From Haemophilus influenzae (GTDB lineage Bacteria > Pseudomonadota > Gammaproteobacteria > Enterobacterales > Pasteurellaceae): DNA of 64,000 nucleotides. The DNA lies in assembly GCA_923172585.1 (NCBI GenBank), contig OV298644.1, positions 513,427 through 577,426 of the forward strand. Reading direction: 5' to 3'. The translations under genes were made by a program, and so were the position numbers. Shown here one piece after another: positions 40,657-50,600 of the stretch (position 1 is its first letter; every line of letters begins with the position of its first letter). Below the pieces are notes generated by a model, which was not told the DNA's origin, did no database searches, and saw only the letters and a list, made by a program, of their open reading frames with translations.

Positions 40657-41159
40657 TTTTCCGCCCCTTGTTCCACATCAAAGTGAAAAAACAATGTATC
40701 TTGTTCAGGTTGAACCTGACTTAATTTCACATTGGGAAAATGTTTCTTTAAAAATTGATGAATCAGTTCAAATTCTGTTTGATCTTGTGCGTTACCTTCC
40801 AAGCTTAAGTTATTGGCATCTTGTTTAAATTTATTCAGTTCTCCTTGTTGAAAAGGTAATTCACTTAGCTGTTGTAAACTCTTTTTTACTTGCTCGTTGA
40901 GAATAGATGTCAAAACTTCACCAACTTTCACCGCACTGCGTAACTGATCAATTTGCATGGTAGTTTTATGAAGCTGTTGATTAAGTTGTTCAAACAACTT
41001 TTGCTGTGCCTGCAAATTTTGTTTCTGTTGTTCAATCAAATTGCTAAAAGCCAACATTAAATTAATAGCAAGCAAGATAAATAAAGCGATATAAAAAGCT
41101 AAACGGCGTAAACGCTTTTGATGTTGATAAGTACGCCAAGGCAATAAATTCATCGACAT
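40653..41159 (-). CDS. comB: Competence protein ComB (PilN-like)
   Basis: A 168-residue protein that begins MSMNLLPWRTYQHQKRLRRL, holding the NLLPWR motif by which PilN binds PilM. A membrane helix follows (about 22-42), then a coiled coil rich in Gln (about 43-105) and a small C-terminal domain. It starts directly after comA ends. Confidence 0.88.
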   Translation of the reverse strand: MSMNLLPWRTYQHQKRLRRLAFYIALFILLAINLMLAFSNLIEQQKQNLQAQQKLFEQLNQQLHKTTMQIDQLRSAVKVGEVLTSILNEQVKKSLQQLSELPFQQGELNKFKQDANNLSLEGNAQDQTEFELIHQFLKKHFPNVKLSQVQPEQDTLFFHFDVEQGAEK

Positions 41160-41957
41160 TTAACCACCCACTTTTTGTTGATGTAAATCTTTTTGCCATA
41201 GCGCGTTGCCAAGTGCAATAAAAGGGAGTTCTGTTTCTACTCGCTGCCAATTTTCTAGTAATGGTGTATGACTTGAGGGAATTTGATAAACAAAAACTTG
41301 TTCAAGTTGCCCTTCAAAACGTTCGGTAAATTGTTCATAAAGTGCGGTCAAATTTTCGTGAGATTGTAAAATTTGTGATTGCTGAGATCTTTCACAAATC
41401 GCCAAGCAATAGTCATCTTCTTGAAATAAAAATAAGGTATTTTCTGACCGCACTTGTTCATTCAACAGATATTGAAATGCACGCAAAACAGCATTTGACG
41501 CAACATCCAATATATTAATATTAAATGGCTGAAAATCTTGCAAATAAGTTTGAGCGCTACTTTTACGAATTGCAGTAACCTCTAATCGAAAACCTTGCTT
41601 TAACGGGGTAGAACGATAATCAAACCACAATTCTTCTAAAAAAATAGGCAGCTCTTTTTCAATCACAAATTTACATTGTTGATGACATTCTTGCGCATTT
41701 AACACTTGTGGCAACATTAATACTTTCGACCAAGTTAAGTGAGCGGGAATGCTTGCTACAAACTGCAAAGGAAAGGTTTTCCCTTGATATTGTGTTTTTA
41801 GCTGTTGTAAAAAACGATTTTTAAAATAACGATCATTAACAAAGATTTGATAACTTTGTGGCTGTTCGAGATCATCAAACCACACAAAATCAAAATAACC
41901 CTGCTTACGATGAATGCCGATTTGTAAAGTGCGGTAATTTTTCAGGGAGAATTGCAT
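41160..41957 (-). CDS. comA: Competence protein ComA (PilM-like)
   Basis: First gene of the comABCDEF operon, 265 residues, a predicted cytoplasmic actin-like protein in the position of PilM. It lacks the clear ATPase motifs of full-length PilM and is shorter (PilM is about 350), so the homology is mainly positional. A competence regulatory element lies about 95 bases upstream, within the start of the divergent ponA gene. Uptake signals occur at about 41339, 41446 and 41929. Confidence 0.88.
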   Translation of the reverse strand: MQFSLKNYRTLQIGIHRKQGYFDFVWFDDLEQPQSYQIFVNDRYFKNRFLQQLKTQYQGKTFPLQFVASIPAHLTWSKVLMLPQVLNAQECHQQCKFVIEKELPIFLEELWFDYRSTPLKQGFRLEVTAIRKSSAQTYLQDFQPFNINILDVASNAVLRAFQYLLNEQVRSENTLFLFQEDDYCLAICERSQQSQILQSHENLTALYEQFTERFEGQLEQVFVYQIPSSHTPLLENWQRVETELPFIALGNALWQKDLHQQKVGG

Positions 41958-42050
41958 ATTCTTTCCTATTCTTTAAAGGCTGAATCTTTTATACTTAACA
42001 ACCAAATCATAGGTCTCTTGACAAGAATATTCATTAACGAAGCGAGAATT

Positions 42051-42066
42051 TACGATGCGGATCGCA
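42051..42066 (-). promoter_or_regulatory. Competence regulatory element (CRP-S site) for comA, overlapping the ponA start
   Basis: On the minus strand the bases read TGCGA-TCCGCA-TCGTA, fitting the Haemophilus CRE/CRP-S core TGCGA-N6-TCGCA with one mismatch. It is about 95 bases upstream of the comA ATG. CRP plus Sxy activates such sites. The ponA ATG (42055-42057) lies inside it. Confidence 0.8.
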
Positions 42067-44647
42067 AAATTAATATTAAACACCCTATTAACTTTATGTA
42101 TTTTAGGTTTAGTAGCAGGCGGAATGCTGTATTTCCACTTAAAATCTGAATTGCCCTCAGTAGAAACATTAAAAACCGTTGAATTACAGCAACCAATGCA
42201 GATTTATACGGCTGACGGTAAATTAATTGGCGAAGTGGGTGAGCAACGCCGTATTCCAGTGAAATTAGCCGATGTGCCACAACGCTTAATTGACGCATTT
42301 TTAGCGACGGAAGACAGTCGTTTTTACGATCATCACGGATTAGACCCTATCGGCATTGCCCGTGCATTGTTTGTCGCAGTGAGTAATGGCGGTGCATCAC
42401 AAGGCGCAAGTACGATTACTCAACAATTAGCGCGTAACTTTTTCTTAACCTCAGAAAAAACCATTATTCGTAAAGCTCGTGAAGCCGTGCTTGCGGTAGA
42501 AATCGAAAATACCCTCAACAAACAAGAAATCTTAGAGCTTTATTTAAACAAAATCTTTTTAGGCTATCGCTCTTATGGTGTTGCAGCGGCTGCACAAACC
42601 TATTTCGGTAAATCATTGAATGAATTGACCTTATCGGAAATGGCGATTATTGCTGGTTTACCTAAAGCACCTTCAACAATGAATCCGCTTTATTCGCTAA
42701 AACGTTCAGAAGAACGCCGCAATGTGGTGCTAAGCCGTATGTTAGATGAAAAATACATCAGCAAAGAAGAATATGATGCTGCATTGAAAGAGCCGATTGT
42801 GGCGAGTTATCACGGTGCAAAATTTGAATTCCGAGCCGATTATGTCACTGAAATGGTGCGTCAAGAAATGGTGCGTCGTTTTGGCGAAGAAAATGCTTAC
42901 ACCAGTGGTTATAAAGTATTTACCACTGTACTTTCAAAAGACCAAGCTGAAGCCCAAAAAGCTGTGCGTAATAACTTGATTGATTACGATATGCGTCACG
43001 GTTATCGCGGTGGTGCGCCATTATGGCAAAAAATGAAGCAGCTTGGGACAATGATCGCATTGTCGGTTTTCTACGCAAACTACCTGATTCAGAGCCATTT
43101 ATTCCTGCGGCAGTGATTGGAATTGCAAAAGGCGGTGCTGATATATTGCTCGTTTCTGGGGAAAAAATGACCTTATCAACCAATGCAATGCGTTGGACAG
43201 GCAGAAGCAATCCTGTGAAAGTCGGCGAGCAAATTTGGATCTGTCAGCGTGCTAATGGGGAATGGCAATTAGGACAAATTCCCGCAGCAAATTCAGCATT
43301 AGTTTCTCTTAATTCAGATAATGGCGCGATTGAAGCAGTGGTCGGTGGCTTTAGCTATGAACAAAGTAAATTCAATCGAGCCACACAGTCTTTAATTCAA
43401 GTGGGTTCTTCTATCAAACCATTTATTTACGCGGCATCATTAGAAAAGGCTTAACGCTTTCAAGCGTATTACAAGACAGCCCGATTTCTATTCAAAAACC
43501 GGGACAAAAAATGTGGCAACCGAAAAACTCGCCTGATCGTTATGATGGCCCAATGCGTTTACGCGTAGGATTAGGTCAATCCAAAAATATGATTGCTATT
43601 CGTGCGATCCAAACGGCAGGTATTGATTTCACAGCAGAATTTTTACAACGTTTTGGTTTTAAACGTGATCAATATTTTGCTAGCGAAGCCTTAGCACTTG
43701 GTGCTGCCTCTTTCACGCCATTAGAAATGGCACGAGCTTATGCCGTGTTTGATAATGGTGGCTTCCTCATTGAACCTTATATCATTGAAAAAATTCAAGA
43801 TAACACAGGAAAAGAATTATTTGTCGCAAACCCTAAAATTGCTTGCATTGAATGTAATGATATACCTGTAATTTATGGCGAAACCAAAGACAAAATCAAC
43901 GGCTTTGCCAATATTCCTTTAGGCGAGAGTGCCTTAAAACCAACAGATGACAGCACCAATGGCGAAGAATTAGATCAACAACCTGAAACTGTGCCTGAGC
44001 TGCCAGAATTACAATCAAATTTCACCGCACTTAAAGAAGATGCGATTGATTTAATGGCTGCAGCAAAAAATGCTTCGTCGAAAATAGAATATGCGCCACG
44101 TGTCATTAGTGGCGAACTTGCTTTTCTCATTCGTAGTGCCTTAAATACGGCGATTTATGGCGAACAAGGTTTAGACTGGAAAGGCACCAGCTGGCGTATT
44201 GCACAAAGCATTAAACGTAGCGATATAGGCGGTAAAACAGGTACTACCAACAGTTCAAAAGTGGCTTGGTATGCGGGATTTGGTGCAAACTTAGTAACCA
44301 CAACTTATGTCGGGTTTGATGATAACAAACGTGTACTTGGGCGTGGAGAAGCAGGAGCAAAAACAGCCATGCCTGCTTGGATCACTTATATGAAAACGGC
44401 TTTGAGTGATAAACCTGAACGTAAATTGCCACTGCCGCCAAAAATTGTGGAAAAAAACATTGATACTTTGACAGGTTTGCTTTCTCCAAACGGTGGACGC
44501 AAAGAATATTTTATTGTGGGAACAGAACCGACACGTACCTATCTTTCGGAAATGCAAGAGCGTGGTTATTACGTTCCTACAGAGTTACAGCAACGCTTAA
44601 ATAATGAAGGCAATACGCCAGCGACGCAACCACAAGAACTCTTCTAA
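42055..44647 (+). pseudogene. ponA: Penicillin-binding protein 1A, two frameshifts
   Basis: Bifunctional glycosyltransferase/transpeptidase (class A PBP). Residues 1-30 hold a membrane anchor. The GT51 domain has EDSRFYDHHGLDPIGIARA and GASTITQQLARNFFL. The first break is near 43034, where A6 needs A7 to give PLWQKNEAAWDNDRIVGF. The second is near 43452, where GG needs GGG to give LEKGLTLSSVLQDSP. The transpeptidase follows: the active Ser lies in GSSIKPFIYA, SKN in LGQSKNM and KTG in GGKTGTTNSS. Restored length is 864 residues, as in H. influenzae PBP1A. With two independent one-base losses the gene would be dead, so sequencing error is likely. In comA's divergent neighbourhood the order ponA/com is conserved. 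Confidence 0.92.
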
Positions 44648-44674
44648 AAATGACCGCACTTTAGTGTGAAATCG

Positions 44675-44700
44675 GGCGAGTCAATTGGCTCGCCTTCGTT
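44675..44700 (+). terminator. Hairpin after ponA
   Basis: GGCGAG and CTCGCC flank TCAATTGG (44675-44694), followed by TTCGTT. It precedes rlmJ by about 25 bases. An uptake signal lies just before it (44652). Confidence 0.65.
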
Positions 44701-44719
44701 ATAAAACAAAGGATATATT

Positions 44720-45565
44720 ATGCTGAGTTATCGTCACTCATTTCACGCAGGCAATCACGCCGATGTCTTGAAACATATTGTTTTAATGCTCATTTTGGAA
44801 AATCTTAAACTCAAAGAAAAAGGCTTTTTTTATTTGGATACGCACTCTGGTGTGGGGCGTTATCGTTTATCCTCAAATGAATCAGAAAAAACGGGGGAAT
44901 ATAAAGAAGGTATTGGACGCCTGTGGGATAAAACCGACTTACCCGAAGATGTTGCTCGTTATGTAAAAATGATCAAAAAACTCAATTATGGTGGCAAAGA
45001 ACTACGTTATTACGCGGGTTCACCGTTAATTGCCGCAGAATTGTTGCGCTCACAAGATCGCGCACTATTGACCGAGCTTCATCCTAGCGATTATCCAATA
45101 CTTCGCAATAATTTTAGCGACGACAAAAATGTCACCGTAAAATGTGACAATGGCTTTCAACAAGTCAAAGCAACGCTTCCGCCAAAAGAACGCCGAGGCT
45201 TAGTACTCATCGATCCGCCTTATGAATTAAAAGATGATTATGATCTCGTTGTTAAAGCCATTGAAGAGGGCTATAAACGTTTTGCCACTGGCACTTATGC
45301 GATTTGGTATCCTGTTGTATTACGCCAACAAACTAAACGTATTTTTAAGGGTTTAGAAGCAACGGGAATTAGAAAAATTCTAAAAATTGAGCTCGCTGTT
45401 CGCCCAGATAGCGATCAACGAGGAATGACTGCGAGCGGTATGGTGATAATTAATCCACCTTGGACATTAGAAACCCAAATGAAAGAAATTTTGCCTTATC
45501 TCACAAAAACATTAGTTCCAGAAGGTACTGGAAGCTGGACTGTCGAATGGATTACACCAGAGTAA
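44720..45565 (+). CDS. rlmJ: 23S rRNA (adenine(2030)-N6)-methyltransferase RlmJ
   Basis: Methylates A2030 of 23S rRNA. The 281-residue protein starts MLSYRHSFHAGNHADVLKHI, the family signature, and has a D-x-HSGVGRYRL region (FYLDTHSGVGRYRL, about 38) and the catalytic DPPY motif (VLIDPPYELKDDYD, about 163). The GMTASGMVIINPPWTL near the end also fits. ComJ is an older name; a role in using external DNA as a nutrient was proposed for E. coli YhiR. Confidence 0.93.
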   Translation: MLSYRHSFHAGNHADVLKHIVLMLILENLKLKEKGFFYLDTHSGVGRYRLSSNESEKTGEYKEGIGRLWDKTDLPEDVARYVKMIKKLNYGGKELRYYAGSPLIAAELLRSQDRALLTELHPSDYPILRNNFSDDKNVTVKCDNGFQQVKATLPPKERRGLVLIDPPYELKDDYDLVVKAIEEGYKRFATGTYAIWYPVVLRQQTKRIFKGLEATGIRKILKIELAVRPDSDQRGMTASGMVIINPPWTLETQMKEILPYLTKTLVPEGTGSWTVEWITPE

Positions 45566-45592
45566 TTCTCCATTATAAACGCCACTAAATTT

Positions 45593-45623
45593 CACCGCAC
45601 TTTATAGCTTAAAAGTGCGGTAA
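45593..45623 (+). terminator. Uptake-signal hairpin after rlmJ
   Basis: ACCGCACTTT (from 45594) and AAAAGTGCGGT (to 45623) pair around ATAGCTT, followed by AAGATTTT. Two opposed uptake signals. Confidence 0.8.
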
Positions 45624-45717
45624 GATTTTCTAAGATTTTAAATAAATCCCACAGTTCCCAAAAGCCCATTTTTTCGCTAGAATGCACGCAATTTTTGACT
45701 TAATAAAGGATAACATT

Positions 45718-46046
45718 ATGTTTGGAAAAGGCGGTTTAGGCGGCTTGATGAAACAAGCCCAACAAATGCAAGAAAAAATGCAAAAAATGCAGGAAGAAAT
45801 CGCACAACTAGAAGTAACGGGTGAATCTGGTGCAGGTTTAGTGAAAATCACGATTAATGGTGCACATAACTGCCGCCGTATTGACATTGATCCGTCTTTA
45901 ATGGAAGACGATAAAGAAATGTTAGAAGATTTAATCGCGGCCGCTTTTAACGATGCAGTGCGTCGTGCAGAAGAATTACAAAAGAAAAAATGGCATCAGT
46001 TACCACTGGAATGCCATTACCACCAGGAATGAAGTTTCCGTTTTAA
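45718..46046 (+). pseudogene. ybaB: Nucleoid-associated protein YbaB/EbfC family, frameshifted at the end
   Basis: Small dimeric DNA-binding protein (109 residues when restored). It starts [20 protein letters not shown] after AAAGGA and is rich in Gln and Met at the N-terminus, with the central [20 protein letters not shown]. The frame is lost near 45980, where CAAAAG should be CAAAAAG to give [20 protein letters not shown] and stop at 46046. As read, the last 14 residues are wrong. It precedes recR, as in many bacteria. Confidence 0.9.
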
Positions 46047-46070
46047 TCGAACACTTGTCTTCCCCTGCTT

Positions 46071-46158
46071 GTGGGGGAAGGTGTCGCAAAGCGACGGAAG
46101 AGGGTTCCCCCTAAGCCTTCGGTAGCTTCCCCCGTAAATAGAGGGAGCGGAAAGTAGC
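46071..46158. repeat. GC-rich intergenic palindromic repeat
   Basis: Nested inverted repeats such as TTCCCCTGC...GTGGGGGAA, GTGTCGCAAAGCGAC and CTAAGCCTTCGGTAGCTTCCC fill the ybaB-recR gap, with composition (G and C runs) unlike neighbours. Elements of this type (CTTGTGGGGGAAGGTGTCGC plus AAAGCGACGGAAGAGGG) are widely dispersed between genes in bacteria. It looks like a REP or MITE-type unit. Confidence 0.65.
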
Positions 46159-46178
46159 CTTATATTTCATCTCAAATT

Positions 46179-46781
46179 ATGCAAAGCAGCCCACTTTTAG
46201 AACACCTTATTGAAAACTTACGTTGTCTTCCAGGCGTAGGGCCTAAATCTGCGCAACGTATGGCTTATCATCTTTTACAACGTAATCGTAGCGGTGGAAT
46301 GAATTTAGCTCGAGCACTCACAGAAGCTATGTCTAAAATTGGTCATTGTTCACAATGTCGAGACTTTACGGAAGAAGACACTTGCAACATTTGCAATAAT
46401 CCACGCCGTCAAAATTCAGGTTTGCTTTGTGTCGTTGAAATGCCAGCTGATATTCAAGCGATTGAGCAAACGGGGCAATTTTCAGGACGTTATTTTGTTT
46501 TAATGGGACATTTGTCTCCACTTGATGGTATTGGGCCTCGTGAAATTGGCTTAGATTTACTGCAAAAACGCTTAGTAGAAGAATCTTTCCACGAAGTGAT
46601 TCTTGCAACAAATCCAACGGTGGAGGGCGATGCGACGGCAAACTATATTGCTGAAATGTGCCGCCAACATAATATCAAAGTGAGTCGTATCGCTCACGGT
46701 ATCCCGGTCGGTGGTGAACTGGAAACTGTGGACGGCACAACGCTTACTCACTCTTTTCTAGGTCGTCGTCAAATCGACTAA
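46179..46781 (+). CDS. recR: Recombination mediator RecR
   Basis: Works with RecF and RecO to load RecA at single-stranded gaps. The 200-residue protein has an HhH motif at the start ([20 protein letters not shown]), a zinc finger C-x2-C ([17 protein letters not shown], about 57-73), and a Toprim domain ([20 protein letters not shown] ... [12 protein letters not shown]). It ends SFLGRRQID. Lies between the GC-rich repeat and topB, from which it is separated by 15 bases. Confidence 0.95.
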
Positions 46782-46796
46782 TCTTCTCATACCATT

Positions 46797-48751
46797 ATGC
46801 GTTTATTTATCGCCGAAAAACCAAGCTTAGCTCGTGCTATTGCTGACGTGCTCCCCAAGCCTCATCAACGCGGTGATGGTTTTATTAAATGTGGCGATAA
46901 TGATGTGGTAACTTGGTGTGTAGGGCATTTGCTCGAGCAAGCAGAACCCGATGCCTATGATCCTAAATTCAAACAATGGCGTTTAGAACATCTCCCTATC
47001 ATTCCTGAAAATGGCAACTTTTACCGCGAAAAGAAGTAAAAAAACAACTTTCTGTGGTAGAAAAACTAATCCATCAAGCGGATACACTTGTTAATGCAGG
47101 AGACCCAGATAGAGAAGGACAATTACTTGTAGATGAAGTCTTCAGTTATGCCAATTTATCTGCCGAAAAACGCGATAAAATTTTACGCTGTTTGATTAGC
47201 GACCTAAATCCAAGTGCGGTAGAAAAAGCGGTTAAAAAATTACAACCCAACCGTAATTTTATTCCTCTTGCCACATCCGCTCTCGCACGAGCTCGCGCCG
47301 ATTGGCTTTATGGCATTAATATGACCAGAGCTTATACCATTCGAGGTAGACAAACTGGCTATGATGGCGTGCTTTCTGTTGGACGAGTGCAAACCCCTGT
47401 GCTAGGTTTAATTGTACGTCGAGATTTAGAAATTGAGCATTTCCAGCCCAAAGATTTCTTTGAAGTACAGGCTTGGGTTAATCCAGAGAGCAAAGAAGAA
47501 AAAGCTCCAGAAAAATCAACCGCACTTTTCAGTGCCTTATGGCAACCCAGCAAAGCTTGCGAGGATTACCAAGATGATGACGGCAGAGTGCTCTCTAAAG
47601 GATTAGCAGAAAACGTTGTAAAACGTATTACAAATCAACCTGCAGAAGTCACCGAATACAAAGACGTTCGTGAAAAAGAAACGGCACCTTTGCCTTATTC
47701 CCTTTCTGCGTTACAAATTGATGCAGCAAAGCGATTCGGTATGTCCGCTCAAGCCGTATTAGATACATGCCAACGCCTGTATGAAACTCATCGTTTGATT
47801 ACTTATCCGCGTTCTGATTGTCGCTATTTGCCCGAAGAACATTTTGCCGAACGCCACAATGTATTAAATGCAATTTCAACCCATTGTGAAGCTTATCAAC
47901 GCTTACCAAATGTCATTTCAACTGAACAGAGAAATCGCTGTTGGAATGATAAAAAAGTAGAAGCTCACCATGCAATCATTCCGACTGCCAAAAATCGTCC
48001 AGTAAATCTAACACAAGAAGAACGTAATATTTACAGCCTTATCGCTCGCCAATATTTAATGCAATTTTGTCCTGACGCAGAATATCGTAAAAGTAAAATC
48101 ACATTAAATATCGCTGGCGGTACTTTTATAGCCCAAGCGCGAAATTTACAAACGGCTGGGTGGAAAGAATTGTTAGGCAAAGAAGACGACACAGAAAATC
48201 AAGAACCCTTATTACCAATAGTAAAGAAAGGACAAATTTTGCATTGTGAACGAGGAGAAGTGATGAGTAAAAAAACTCAGCCGCCAAAGCCTTTCACCGA
48301 TGCAACCTTGCTTTCAGCAATGACGGGCATTGCGCGATTTGTACAGGATAAAGATCTCAAAAAATTCCTGCGAGAAACCGATGGATTGGGTACAGAGGCT
48401 ACTCGCGCTGGCATCATTGAATTACTTTTTAAACGCGGTTTTTTAACTAAAAAAGGGCGAAATGTTCATAGTACAGAAACTGGAAGAATTTTAATTCAAG
48501 CGTTACCAGATATTGCCACCCAACCAGATATGACGGCTCATTGGGAATCGCAACTCACAGACATTAGTCAAAAACAAGCAACCTATCAACAATTTATGCA
48601 TAACTTGAATCAAATGTTGCCTGATTTAGTCCGTTTTGTAGATCTTAATGCATTAAGACAATTAAGCCGCATTAAAATGATTAAATCCGATAGAGTGAAA
48701 CCTAAAAGTGCGGTAAAAAAATCGAGTAAATCAAACGGTGAAACTGATTAA
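46797..48751 (+). pseudogene. topB: DNA topoisomerase III, frameshifted
   Basis: Type IA topoisomerase that decatenates DNA. It starts [20 protein letters not shown], the Toprim motif. The frame breaks after IPEN at about 47016, where AATGG should be AATTGG; the restored reading is [20 protein letters not shown]. Then [13 protein letters not shown] follows, and the active tyrosine lies in [20 protein letters not shown]. The C-terminus is lysine-rich. Restored length is 651 residues, the family size. The single missing T near the start would destroy the protein if real. Confidence 0.9.
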
Positions 48752-48859
48752 AGTTAAACCAATTAATATTTTTTTTATGCAAAGCACTTGCGAGAAAATT
48801 GAATTTTCTATAACATTCACGACCAGTTTTCTTGCAAAATTGCAAATTAGAGAGAAAAA

Positions 48860-49201
48860 ATGTATCAAGTTCTTTTATTTATTTATGTTGTTGTCGCGAT
48901 TGCCTTGATCGGGTTTATTCTCGTTCAACAAGGTAAAGGGGCGAACGCGGGTGCATCTTTTGGTGGTGGTGCATCAGGTACAATGTTTGGCTCTGCTGGT
49001 GCAGGTAACTTTTTAACACGTACTAGCGCGATTTTAGCAACCGCATTTTTTGTTATTGCTCTTGTTTTAGGTAATATGAATTCACATAAAGGCAATGTTC
49101 AAAAAGGTACTTTTGACGATTTATCACAAGCTGCAGAGCAAGTTCAGCAACAACAAGCAGCTCCAGCGAAAGACAATAAAAATAGCGACATCCCACAATA
49201 A
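48860..49201 (+). CDS. secG: Protein translocase subunit SecG
   Basis: Accessory membrane subunit of the SecYEG channel. Two membrane segments are seen (about residues 2-22 and 54-73) with the conserved glycine-rich loop GKGANAGASFGGGASGTMFG (about 27-46). The 113-residue length and the QQQQAAP tail fit Pasteurellaceae SecG. In gammaproteobacteria secG is followed by a tRNA-Leu, as here. Confidence 0.95.
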   Translation: MYQVLLFIYVVVAIALIGFILVQQGKGANAGASFGGGASGTMFGSAGAGNFLTRTSAILATAFFVIALVLGNMNSHKGNVQKGTFDDLSQAAEQVQQQQAAPAKDNKNSDIPQ

Positions 49202-49225
49202 AATAGGATTAGCATAAAAATTAAA

Positions 49226-49310
49226 GCTCTGGTGGTGGAATTGGTAGACACGCTATCTTGAGGGGTAGTGACCACAGGTCGTGCGAGTTCAAGTCTCGCC
49301 CAGAGCACCA
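49226..49310 (+). tRNA. tRNA-Leu(GAG)
   Basis: Folds as a class II tRNA: acceptor GCTCTGG/CCAGAGC, D-loop AATTGGTAGAC, anticodon loop TTGAGGG on CTATC/GGTAG, a variable arm, T-arm GTTCAAGTC, discriminator A and encoded CCA. Starts 25 bases after secG. tRNA-Leu genes are targets of ICEHin1056-type elements in this species, but no duplicated 3' end was seen in this window. Confidence 0.97.
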
Positions 49311-49723
49311 AATTAAAAATATAGCAGCACTAAAAGCATTACAAAGCCTTGATTCATACTGAAATCACAAGCTTTTTTATTCTCTATACTCCACTATAAA
49401 ATACTATCGAACCTTAGAATTTTAGTAATAGACTTAATAATATATTCACGCTAAGGCAAAAAATCTATTACTAAAACAGCATAGAGACTTGTAAATACTA
49501 GGATTATCGCCTAGTTTGTTATATTACTAAGTAGGGCTATTTTATGCATAGTAAAACCGCTATCTACGACCCAAATTAAAAATGCAAAACTGAAAGAAAA
49601 AGAATATGCTCCTACTTTTACAAACAAATCATTAATACTATTCATAACTAAAAGGACTAAGCCCTGTAGATTTAACTAAGCTAGACTAGTCACTTTTCAA
49701 AGTTCAAACTTTTTCAAAGAAGA
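49311..49723. other. Intergenic stretch between tRNA-Leu and the fruA remnant
   Basis: No gene. Contains a perfect 13-bp inverted repeat, TTTTAGTAATAGA (49420-49432) and TCTATTACTAAAA (49464-49476), and a small hairpin ACTAGG/CCTAGT (49497-49515). They could be terminators for the converging tRNA and fruA. Confidence 0.6.
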
Positions 49724-50600
49724 TTATTCATTATTATCATTCTCAGATGCGGTATTATCCGCATTGTTTTTCGATTTAATAATGGCGTAAACCACACCTG
49801 TTGATAAAGCACCAATCGCAATTGCACCAAGATATTTCAACGGCTCAGATACAAATGGAATGACAATATCAGGTGCGGAGAGTTAATTTAATGCTAATTA
49901 CATTGAAACAGCCACCAACCCAGCACCACCGAGCAAAGAGCTAATAATGATTGAAAATTGATCTGCTGCCACAAATGGTAATGCACCTTCAGAAATAAAA
50001 CATAAAAAGAACAAATGATGCATTCCTGCATCGCGATGGCAGGTAGATTTATTACGAGCAAAAAAATACATCAGCTAATCGAAGCCATAACGCATCATGC
50101 GATAACAGCAGCCATCATATAAAGTCATGGCTGCAGATAATCCCTGAAAAAGTGTAGATGCAATCATCCACGCCTCCGCACAGTATTACACATCATTTAC
50201 TCCGATAATCATACCAAAACATAGCAATCGCTTCGCCCATTGAAGTAAACCAATTTATTCACTTCTTGCTCATTATTAAGCCATTACGCTCATAAGATGA
50301 GGTAAATGCGGAATCGTCAGAAAACAATATTCATAACAAGGAGCGGAAAATTAAAACGGTTTTAATGAAAAGACAAGCTGGTAACGAATAACAGCATGCT
50401 GAGCCTTTATCATCACATAGCAATTCAGCTCTAAGAAGTCATGCAACTACCTCCTGAAAATACTGCACCCATCCCTGCACACCGCTCATCTAACAATCAA
50501 CCCCGGACTACAGCAACAGAAAATGCAGCCCTAAGGCAAAACGGCAATCACGATAAATTAACGCCACAGCATCCGGCATTTATCAAACATACTTAGCATA
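49724..50600 (-). pseudogene. fruA: Fructose PTS permease FruA, C-terminal remnant
   Basis: FruA (EIIB'BC) imports and phosphorylates fructose. The final 53 codons, from 49883 down to the stop at 49724-49726, are clean: SAPDIVIPFVSEPLKYLGAI, then AIGALSTGVVYAIIKSKNN and an acidic tail. The next upstream bases hold in-frame stops at 49883-49885 and 49898-49900, then CFISEGALPFVAADQFSIII, which aligns to FISEGAIPFAARDP of E. coli FruA. Further up, fragments in different frames match MMC-T-x-GGP (near 50190), ALKP (near 50360) and RPG-L-G (near 50490). Beyond about 50.6 kb I cannot follow it. Upstream fruK and fruB are not recognisable. Confidence 0.6.
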
